From positions 1 through 34,331 of the forward strand of contig JAIXXC010000177.1 in assembly GCA_027490985.1 (NCBI GenBank): a DNA stretch of 34,331 nucleotides, written 5' to 3'. The translations under genes and the position numbers were made by a program. The DNA is from Verrucomicrobiales bacterium (GTDB taxonomy: Bacteria; Verrucomicrobiota; Verrucomicrobiia; Limisphaerales; UBA9464). The notes under the pieces were generated by a model. That model did not search any database. It was not told where the DNA came from and worked only from the letters and a program-made list of their open reading frames with translations. Position 1 is the first letter of the stretch; each line of letters opens with the position of its first letter. Positions 8,993 through 19,060 of this stretch are shown here, piece after piece.

Positions 8993-10258
8993 ATGCAACG
9001 CCCCCTGGCCCTGACCACCCTTCTCGCCGCCTCGCTCGCCTCCCACGGAGCCGACTGGACCGAATACCGCGGCCCCCGCCACGACGGTTCCACGACCGAG
9101 AAGATCGCCACGACCTGGCCGGCCGGCGGACCCAAGGTGTTGTGGAAGGTGCCCAGCCAGGCCGGATTCAGCTCGTTCGCGGTGGCCGGTGGCCGCTGCT
9201 TCACCCAGGAGCTCCGGGATTCGGGCGGCGCGATGCTCGAGACCCTCGTCGCCCGCGACGCCAACACCGGCAAGGAGCTGTGGACGGCCCCCTTGGGATC
9301 CATCAAGACCGGCGACGGCGGCGACGACGGCACCAAGGAGAACCGCGGTGGTGACGGCCCGCGTTCCACCCCCGCCGTCCAGGGCGGTCGGGTTTACACC
9401 TTCTCGGCCAAGTTGTTGGTGCAGGCCTTCGACGCCAAGACCGGCCAGGAAGTCTGGAAGCGCGACATCGCCAAGGACCATGGCGGTCGCAACATCTCCT
9501 GGCAGAACGCCCAGTCGCCGGTGATCGAAGACGGTCGGGTTTTCGTGGCGGGCGGCGGTGCCGGCGAAAGCCTGATGGCCCTCGACGTGAAGACCGGCGC
9601 GATCCTCTGGAAGACCGGCGACGAGAAGATCACCCACGCCTCACCGGTGGTGGCCACGATCCACGGGGTTCGCCAGGTGATCTGGTTCCTGCAGTCGGGC
9701 CTGGTGTCGGTCGACCCCAAGACCGGCGCTGAACTCTGGCGCCACGGCTTCCCCTACAAGGTCTCGACGGCCGCCTCACCGGTGGTCTCGAGCGACATCG
9801 TGTACTGCTCGGCCGGCTACGGCGTGGGTGCGGGAGCCGCCAAGGTGGCCAAGAACGGAGCCCAGTGGACCGCCACCGAGGCCTACCGTTTCGCCGGCAA
9901 CAAGCCCCTGGCCAATCACTGGTCCACACCGGTGCTCAAAGACGGCCATCTCTTCGGCATGTTCCAGTTCAAGGAATACGGCAACGGCCCGGTCAAGTGC
10001 GTGGACATCACCACGGGCAGCGTGAAGTGGGAGCAGCCCGGCTTCGGACCCGGCCATGTGATCCTCACCGCCAGCGGCGTGTTGGCCCTCTCCGACGACG
10101 GACACCTCGTGCTTATCGACCCCAACACCTCGGCCTACAAGGAACTGGCCCGCGCCGACGTGCTCGACGGCAAGTGCTGGACCACTCCGGTGCTGGCCAA
10201 CGGCAAGGTCTTCGCCCGGTCCACCAAAGAGGCCGTCTGCCTCGACCTCGGCCGTTGA
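8993..10258 (+). CDS. Secreted PQQ-binding-like beta-propeller protein
   Basis: MQRPLALTTLLAASLASHGADWTEYRGPRHDGSTTEKIATTWPAGGPKVLWKV... with repeated ALDVKTGAILWKT / SVDPKTGAELWRH / CVDITTGSVKWEQ blades. Confidence 0.9.
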   Translation: MQRPLALTTLLAASLASHGADWTEYRGPRHDGSTTEKIATTWPAGGPKVLWKVPSQAGFSSFAVAGGRCFTQELRDSGGAMLETLVARDANTGKELWTAPLGSIKTGDGGDDGTKENRGGDGPRSTPAVQGGRVYTFSAKLLVQAFDAKTGQEVWKRDIAKDHGGRNISWQNAQSPVIEDGRVFVAGGGAGESLMALDVKTGAILWKTGDEKITHASPVVATIHGVRQVIWFLQSGLVSVDPKTGAELWRHGFPYKVSTAASPVVSSDIVYCSAGYGVGAGAAKVAKNGAQWTATEAYRFAGNKPLANHWSTPVLKDGHLFGMFQFKEYGNGPVKCVDITTGSVKWEQPGFGPGHVILTASGVLALSDDGHLVLIDPNTSAYKELARADVLDGKCWTTPVLANGKVFARSTKEAVCLDLGR

Positions 10259-10297
10259 TCCCGCCGGGGCGCGATCTAACGCCCGATCTCCCGGGAC

Positions 10298-13039
<2,742 letters not shown>

Positions 13040-13184
13040 GATCGACGACCTTATTGGGGCCTCCCAGCCCTCACAAGCCCAGAGCGCCCATCGACCCTGC
13101 CCATCGACCCTGCCCACCTGTCCGAGCCCGAGGTCGAACAAGCACTCCGGGAATTCGGGAAATCTGGGGGGGGGAAGCCGTGGC

Positions 13185-14219
13185 CTACGACGACGACGCG
13201 GGCCCCTCGCCGAGCCGACGCTCCAATTCCTGAACGCGGCGCAGCAACTCGGGCAACCGTTCCATGGCCAGATACTGGCGCTTCATGACGCGGTCGGGCC
13301 CGGCCGGGGAGCCCATCCATTTCTGCCCCTCGGGAATGGAGTGCATCACTCCCGACTGCGCCGCGATGGTCACCTTGTCGGCGATGCGCAGGTGTCCCGC
13401 CACCCCGACCTGCCCCGCGACGGTGACGTAATTGCCGATCTTGGTGCTGCCCGCGATGCCCACCTGGGCCACCAGGATGCAATGCTCCCCGATGGTCACG
13501 TTGTGGGCGATCTGGACGAGGTTGTCGATCTTGGTGCCCCGCCCGATCACCGTGGCCCCCAGGGCGGCCCGATCGATGGTCACATTGGCCCCGATCTCCA
13601 CATCGTCATGGATGATCACCTGCCCCACCTGCGGCACCTTGCGGTGTTCGCCCTTGTCGAAGACATACCCGAAACCGTCGGCACCGATGACCGAACCGGC
13701 ATGGATCCGAACCCGTCGACCCAGCGCCGTGCGGGGATACAGGGTGACATTCGGATACAACCGGCATTCCTCGCCCACGATACAGTCGTCGGCGATGGAA
13801 TTGCGACCGATGAGGACCGCCTCGGCCCCGATCCGGACCCGTTCGCCGATGACACACTGGGGCCCGACATGCGCCGACGGATCGATCCGCGCCGAAGCGG
13901 CCACGACCGCCGACGGATGGATGCCCGCAGGCAGGACGGGCTCGGGGAAGAACAGCGGCAGCACCTGGGCGAAGGCCACCCGGGCATTCTCCACCTGCAC
14001 CAGCGTCTTGCCCGTGGACGAGCGGAACTCACCCGCCACCAGGATCGCCGAGGCCGCACTCTGGTCGGCTCTCAGGAAATACGCCTCATTCTCCGCAAAC
14101 GTCAGGTCACCCGGCCTGGCCCCATCGGCCGGAGCGAACCCGGTCAATTCCAGGGAAGGCTCACCCACGACACGGCCACCGACACGCTCGGCGACCAGAC
14201 TGGCAATCAAGGTTGGCAT
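13185..14219 (-). CDS. lpxD: UDP-3-O-acylglucosamine N-acyltransferase
   Basis: MPTLIASLVAERVGGRVVGEPSLELTGFAPADGARPGDLTFAENEAYF...IHPSAVVAASARIDPSAHVGPQCVIGERVRIGAEAVLIG...GADGFGYVFDKGEHRKVPQVGQVIIHDDVEIGANVTIDRAALGATVIGRGTKIDNLVQIAHNVTIGEHC: left-handed beta-helix hexapeptides and LpxD signature. Confidence 0.95.
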   Translation of the reverse strand: MPTLIASLVAERVGGRVVGEPSLELTGFAPADGARPGDLTFAENEAYFLRADQSAASAILVAGEFRSSTGKTLVQVENARVAFAQVLPLFFPEPVLPAGIHPSAVVAASARIDPSAHVGPQCVIGERVRIGAEAVLIGRNSIADDCIVGEECRLYPNVTLYPRTALGRRVRIHAGSVIGADGFGYVFDKGEHRKVPQVGQVIIHDDVEIGANVTIDRAALGATVIGRGTKIDNLVQIAHNVTIGEHCILVAQVGIAGSTKIGNYVTVAGQVGVAGHLRIADKVTIAAQSGVMHSIPEGQKWMGSPAGPDRVMKRQYLAMERLPELLRRVQELERRLGEGPASSS

Positions 14220-14330
14220 AAGAAACGGTCTTCCGCAGACAAGCTCCGCGACACCGGCTAAAACCGGCGCCCCAGCATCACCGTCCCCACCCCCGGCACA
14301 CAACACTTCGTTTCCCCACCCCCGTCACCC

Positions 14331-14446
14331 GGCAGCGGGATCGGGTCGGAGCAAGCACTGGAAGCGATCCGCAAAAACCCCGGCGCGAAGCGCAAAGCCC
14401 CGCCTCCCCAGAGCTTACCTGCGAGCGCAGGCCCGGTCCCGCTGCC
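14331..14446. repeat. Structured intergenic repeat with terminal inverted repeats, copy 1 (116 bp)
   Basis: GGCAGCGGGATCGGG ... CCCGGTCCCGCTGCC (15-bp ends, one T/G change). First 40 nt identical to copy 2. Internal hairpins GCGC-GAA-GCGC and CCTGC-GAGC-GCAGG. Confidence 0.85.
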
Positions 14447-14463
14447 CCACCACTCCACTCCTT

Positions 14464-14578
14464 GGCAGCGGGATCGGGTCGGAGCAAGCACTGGAAGCGA
14501 TCCACAATCCCCCGGCGCGAAGCGCAAAGCCTCACCTCCCCCGAGCTTACCTGCGAGCGCAGGCCCGATCCCGCTGCC
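14464..14578. repeat. Structured intergenic repeat with terminal inverted repeats, copy 2 (115 bp)
   Basis: GGCAGCGGGATCGGG ... CCCGATCCCGCTGCC: perfect 15-bp terminal inverted repeat, same internal hairpins, separated from copy 1 by 17 bp. Confidence 0.85.
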
Positions 14579-14584
14579 CCCCCC

Positions 14585-16648
14585 TCATTCAACGGTATCC
14601 AAATACCGGTGCAGCCACTCGAAGATCGTCGCATGCCAGAGCCGACTGTTCTGCGGCTTGAGCACCCAGTGCCCCTCGTCCGGAAAGTACAGCAACCGAC
14701 TCGGGACCCCCTGACGCTGCAACGCCGTGAACAACGCCAACCCCTGCCCCACCGGCACCCGGTAATCCAATTCGTTGTGGATGATCAGATTCGGCGTGCG
14801 GAACCGGGCGGCGAAGCGGTCGGGTGAATCCCGATCGAACCCCCGGGTCTTCCACGGAACCCCATGCTCCCACTCGTCGAACCACAACTCGTCCGTCGAC
14901 CCATACATCGAGTGGAACTCGAACACCCCGCAGTGGGTCACCAGCGTCTTGAAGCGGTCGGTATGCCCCTGGAACCAATTCATCATGTACCCGCCATAGC
15001 TGGCCCCGGCCGCGGCCATGCGCTTCCGGTCGACCCACGGCTGCCGCTCGCACCAATCCAACGCCGCCATCAGGTCCCCGAAGACCTTGCCTCCCCAATC
15101 CCGCGAAATGTCGTCGGTGAACTTCTGACCAAACCCAGTCGACCCCCGCGGATTGGGCATGGCCAACACCCAGCCCTGCGCCGCCCACAACTCCGGATTC
15201 CAGCGGTACGACCACCCATCGAGAAAGGCCCCTTGAGGCCCCCCGTGCACCCAGAACACCAGCGGATACCGCTTGGACGCATCGAACCCCGGCGGCTTCA
15301 AGATCCACATCTGGACCGGCACCCCACCCTGCCCCTTCACCGTCACCGATTCCGGAACCGGCAGGGTCCACGCCGCACGCCGGTCCGCATTCGGATCCCA
15401 CAGCGTGATCACACGACCCGAGGCGATCTCCACCGACTTCAGCACCGCCGGCGAATCCATCCGCGACTCCAAATACACCACCGAAGCCCCGTCGGATGCG
15501 AACACCGCATCACCCGCCGATCCCACCGTGGTCAAAGCCCGCGGCGCCGAAGCCCCGTCCAATCCCACCCACCACAACTGCTTGCGTCCCTGCGACTCCG
15601 CCTCGATGACCAACCGCCCGTCCTTCGACCAGGCGATCCCCTCCACCGAATGATCCCAGTCGCGGGTCAGGCTGCGGACCTGCCCGGTCTTCAGATCGCG
15701 GAGCATGAGTTGCCACCGGTCCGCCTCGAAGCCGGGCCGCGACTGGGCCCGGTAGGCCAACCAGCGCCCCTCCGGCGAATAATGCGGGCACCCGTCGGCC
15801 GCCCGTTGCGAGGTCAGCACCGTGCGTGCGGAACCGTCCACCGACACCGACACCAGATTGTGATCGGTGGACCACGACTCCTCGCGCACCGGAGCCGGCG
15901 AGGGCGTGTGGACCAACGACTTCGAATCCGCCGACCACTCGAACTCGTCGCCCGCGGCGAAGGTGCTCGACCAGGGCACCGCATCCTGCGGGCCCGGAGT
16001 CAGGTCCACGGGGTCTCCCACGGCCGCGCCGTCGGAGACCGACACCACGAAGAGGTGGTTGCGCCGGCCGTCGTTCATCGCATCCCACTTGCGCACCGGC
16101 AGCGCGTCGTACACCCGGGCTTTCACCTTCCCCTTTTCCAGCCCCTGGATCCGCTCCCGGTTCAGGCGTTCGGATTCCCCCGGGGACTTGCCGGAAAACT
16201 CCGGATACACCGACGACAAGAAGGCGATCCGGGAACCGTCGGGCGACCAGACAGGAGCACTGGCCCCGGTGGCAAGACGCGTGATCGCCCGGGCCTCGCC
16301 GCCTTCCACCGCCTGGACCCACACTTGGAACTCCCCGTCGCGATTGGACTCGAAGACCAGCCATCGCCCATCCGGCGACCACCGGGGGTGACGATCATGC
16401 TTGGGCGACGCGACGCACTTCCGCGGGGCCCCACCGGCGGCCGGCACCAACCAGATGTCGCTGTCGGTGCGGTTGTCCCCCAGATCGGGCGTGGTCACCA
16501 CACAGGCGATCCATCGACCGTCCGGAGATGGTTGGGGATCGCTCAAGCGCTGGAGGGAAGCCAAGTCCTCGAAGGTGAGCGGGTGTGACGCGGCCTCCGC
16601 GGAAAGCACCATCGCCGACACCAACCCCGACAGAATCGCCCGAAACAT
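14585..16648 (-). CDS. S9 family peptidase (prolyl oligopeptidase / dipeptidyl aminopeptidase-like), secreted
   Basis: MFRAILSGLVSAMVLSAEAASHPLTFEDLASLQRLSDPQPSPDGRWIACVVTTPDLGDNRTDSDIWLVPA (propeller) and catalytic domain KRYPLVFWVHGGPQGAFLDGWSYRWNPELWAAQGWVLAMPNPRGSTGFGQKF...AAAGASYGGYMMNWFQGHTDRFKTLVTHCGVFEF...DEGHWVLKPQNSRLW. Confidence 0.95.
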   Translation of the reverse strand: MFRAILSGLVSAMVLSAEAASHPLTFEDLASLQRLSDPQPSPDGRWIACVVTTPDLGDNRTDSDIWLVPAAGGAPRKCVASPKHDRHPRWSPDGRWLVFESNRDGEFQVWVQAVEGGEARAITRLATGASAPVWSPDGSRIAFLSSVYPEFSGKSPGESERLNRERIQGLEKGKVKARVYDALPVRKWDAMNDGRRNHLFVVSVSDGAAVGDPVDLTPGPQDAVPWSSTFAAGDEFEWSADSKSLVHTPSPAPVREESWSTDHNLVSVSVDGSARTVLTSQRAADGCPHYSPEGRWLAYRAQSRPGFEADRWQLMLRDLKTGQVRSLTRDWDHSVEGIAWSKDGRLVIEAESQGRKQLWWVGLDGASAPRALTTVGSAGDAVFASDGASVVYLESRMDSPAVLKSVEIASGRVITLWDPNADRRAAWTLPVPESVTVKGQGGVPVQMWILKPPGFDASKRYPLVFWVHGGPQGAFLDGWSYRWNPELWAAQGWVLAMPNPRGSTGFGQKFTDDISRDWGGKVFGDLMAALDWCERQPWVDRKRMAAAGASYGGYMMNWFQGHTDRFKTLVTHCGVFEFHSMYGSTDELWFDEWEHGVPWKTRGFDRDSPDRFAARFRTPNLIIHNELDYRVPVGQGLALFTALQRQGVPSRLLYFPDEGHWVLKPQNSRLWHATIFEWLHRYLDTVE

Positions 16649-16855
16649 CATCAACCCAGTGAACCGCAGCTTCCGAGGCGAAGCAAACCGAGGCCTCGGG
16701 CCTCCTGCCCGGGTGGACATTTACCTGATTTCGCCGGGACACCCCACAGACAGCCCTTGTCCCGGGGGGCGGTGAATTCTGGAGCCCATCGAGGGATTTG
16801 GGTTTTACACCGCGAAGGTCCGCCTAGACTGATCCCCCGGCCCGACTCCGGCACC

Positions 16856-17527
16856 GTGAGCGCCACCGACACCAAGATCATCGAACTGCGGCAATTCCTG
16901 GCCGAACGCCTGCCCAAGGCCCGGTTGGGCGTGGCTCCGTCACGGACAGCCCCGGAGACCCTGCCCACCGGCTTGGACTCCATCGACCAGAGTCTGGGCG
17001 GTGGACTGCCCCGGGGAGCCTTCACCGAACTGGTCGCCCCGGGAGAGGGTTCCGGCAGCGCCCAGTTCATCCACGCCCTGCTGCGGCACACCGCCTCGAT
17101 CGGGCGATTCCTGACCCTGGTCGATGGGGCCGACAGCCTCGACATCGACGCCCTCGAACCGGAGGCCCTGGCCCACCTGCTCTGGGTGCGGTGCCGAAGC
17201 ACCGCCGAGGCCCTCCAGACCACCGACCTGCTGCTGCGCGACCGCAACATCGCCCTGGTGGTCCTGGACCTGAAGCTGAACCCCGCCCACGAACTGCGCC
17301 GTATCCCCGGAACCCTCTGGTACCGCCTCGGACGCCTGATGGAACAACACGGCGGAACCGTGCTGGTCGTGACGCCGCAACCCCTGGTGAGCGGAGCCGC
17401 CGCCCGCATCGTTTCCCGGACGCGGCTCGATCACCGCGATCTCGAACGTCGCCCGGACACCCTGAACCTCCGCTTCGAGACCGAGCAACGTCGGCTCCGC
17501 GAGACGGGCGTCCGGCAAACGGCCTGA
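16856..17527 (+). CDS. imuA: ImuA-like RecA-fold protein of the ImuA-ImuB-DnaE2 cassette
   Basis: GTG 16856 (alternative ATG 16757): SATDTKIIELRQFLAERLPKARLG...LPTGLDSIDQSLGGGLPRGAFTELVAPGEGSGSAQFIHALLRH...IALVVLDLKLNPAHELRRIPGTLWYRLGRLMEQHGGTVLVVTPQPLVSGAAARIVSRTRLDHRDLERRPDTLNLRFE; position directly upstream of imuB and dnaE2. Confidence 0.85.
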   Translation: MSATDTKIIELRQFLAERLPKARLGVAPSRTAPETLPTGLDSIDQSLGGGLPRGAFTELVAPGEGSGSAQFIHALLRHTASIGRFLTLVDGADSLDIDALEPEALAHLLWVRCRSTAEALQTTDLLLRDRNIALVVLDLKLNPAHELRRIPGTLWYRLGRLMEQHGGTVLVVTPQPLVSGAAARIVSRTRLDHRDLERRPDTLNLRFETEQRRLRETGVRQTA

Positions 17528-17560
17528 AGCCCCGCTCGCCGGGCCCCTGCCGCACGCACC

Positions 17561-19048
17561 ATGTACACCGTCATCCACCTCCCCCGATTCCCGCTCCAGG
17601 CCGCGCTGCGGCTGGCGCCGGAACTCTGGGACCAGCCCGTGGCGTTGATGGATGCGACCCGCAACACCCCGGTGGTCCTGGAAACGACCCCAGCGGCCCG
17701 GGATGCGGGGGTGGAACGCGGACAAACCGCCACCCAGGCGCTGGCCCGTTGCGCCGGCGTCGTGGTCCGCCACCGTGCCCCCTCCCAGGAGGCGGCCACC
17801 ACCGATGCGTTGCTCCAGTGCGCCTACGGATTCTCCCCGCATCTCGAATCCACCGGCCCGGGCCTGTGCACGCTCGACCTGCGCGGGTTGAGCCGACTCC
17901 AGCCCCCGGGCTCCCGGCCCGCCGATCCGCAAATCCTGCAGACCTGGGCCCGGGAGTTGCAGTCGAGCCTGACCACCCAGGGCCTCCGCTCCCACATCGG
18001 CATCGCCGCGACCCCCAACCTGGCCCGGCTCGCCGCCCTGTTCGGCCGCCCGATCCAGATCATCGCCGACGCCGGCCCCTTCGTGGCGGCCCTGCCCCTG
18101 GCCGCATTGGAACCTTCCAGCGACACCGCCCGGATCCTCGCGGGCTGGGGCCTGCGCACCGTGGGCGAGCTGCTGGCCCTCGATCCGTCCGAACTGACCG
18201 ATCGATTGGGACTCGAAGCCCTGGGACTCCTGGCCGCCGCTTCCACACGGACCACCCGACCGCTCAAGGAGATCCGCCCGCCGGAGGTCTGGACCGAATC
18301 CTGGGACTTCGAAGACCCCGTGGAGACTCTCGACCCCCTGCTGTTCCTGCTGCGCCGCTTCACCGACACCCTGTGCGCCCGACTCGAGCTCGCAGGCCGT
18401 GCGGCCGAACGCGTCGACCTGACGTTGCGGCTCGAATCCGGAAGCCGACTCGAACGCCAGCTCAACGTCCCGGAGCCCACCCGCGACCCGACCGTGCTCC
18501 TGCGGTTGCTCGGCACCCACCTCGACACCGTCCGCAGCGAGAGCGCGGTCGTGGGGATCGCTCTCACGCTGGAAACCACCGTGCCGGTCCAGCGGCAGTT
18601 CGGCCTGTTCGAGACCACCCTCAAGGATCCGCGCCAATTCCAGGAGACCCTCGGCCGCATCGCCGCACTGCTGGGCTCGGATCGGGTGGGCACGCCGCTC
18701 AAGCTGGATCGGCACGGAAATGACGCCTTCCGGTTGGTCCCTCCCGAGTTCGAGGGGGTCCCGCCCCTGTCCCGGCCACGCCCGGCCCTGCAGGCGCCCG
18801 GTTTGCGCCGGCTGCGTCCGGCCCCTGCGGCCAGCGTCGAATCGGTCGATGGCCGCCCGGCCTCGATCCACTGCCCGATCGCCCAAGGTCGTCTGGTGGT
18901 GACGCTCGGGCCCTGGCGCGCCTCGGGGCGGTGGTGGGAACCCGGTGCCTGGCAACGCGAGGAATGGGATGCCACCACCCTGCGGGGGCAGGTCTTGCGA
19001 TTGGTCCGACAACCCGACGGATGGACGGTCGACGCCGTGCTCGACTGA
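17561..19048 (+). CDS. imuB: ImuB: Y-family polymerase homolog without catalytic carboxylates
   Basis: MYTVIHLPRFPLQAALRLAPELWDQPVALMD...AARDAGVERGQTATQALARCAGVVVRHRAPSQEAATTDALLQCAYGFSPHLESTGPGLCTLDLRGL; internal QFGLF clamp-binding-like motif. Confidence 0.92.
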   Translation: MYTVIHLPRFPLQAALRLAPELWDQPVALMDATRNTPVVLETTPAARDAGVERGQTATQALARCAGVVVRHRAPSQEAATTDALLQCAYGFSPHLESTGPGLCTLDLRGLSRLQPPGSRPADPQILQTWARELQSSLTTQGLRSHIGIAATPNLARLAALFGRPIQIIADAGPFVAALPLAALEPSSDTARILAGWGLRTVGELLALDPSELTDRLGLEALGLLAAASTRTTRPLKEIRPPEVWTESWDFEDPVETLDPLLFLLRRFTDTLCARLELAGRAAERVDLTLRLESGSRLERQLNVPEPTRDPTVLLRLLGTHLDTVRSESAVVGIALTLETTVPVQRQFGLFETTLKDPRQFQETLGRIAALLGSDRVGTPLKLDRHGNDAFRLVPPEFEGVPPLSRPRPALQAPGLRRLRPAPAASVESVDGRPASIHCPIAQGRLVVTLGPWRASGRWWEPGAWQREEWDATTLRGQVLRLVRQPDGWTVDAVLD

Positions 19049-19060
19049 ACCCCACACGCG

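Noticed and set aside
10259-10297. GGGCG...CGCCC stem between convergent PQQ and DUF1549 genes as bidirectional terminator
   Set aside because: Only 5 bp and no T-tract on either side.
13432-14661. 409-aa plus ORF with a duplicated C-terminal peptide (SGRSKHWKRS...ARSAKP.LPRAYLRAQARSRCP)
   Set aside because: The internal peptide repetition comes from the non-coding TIR repeats; the rest is antisense to lpxD.
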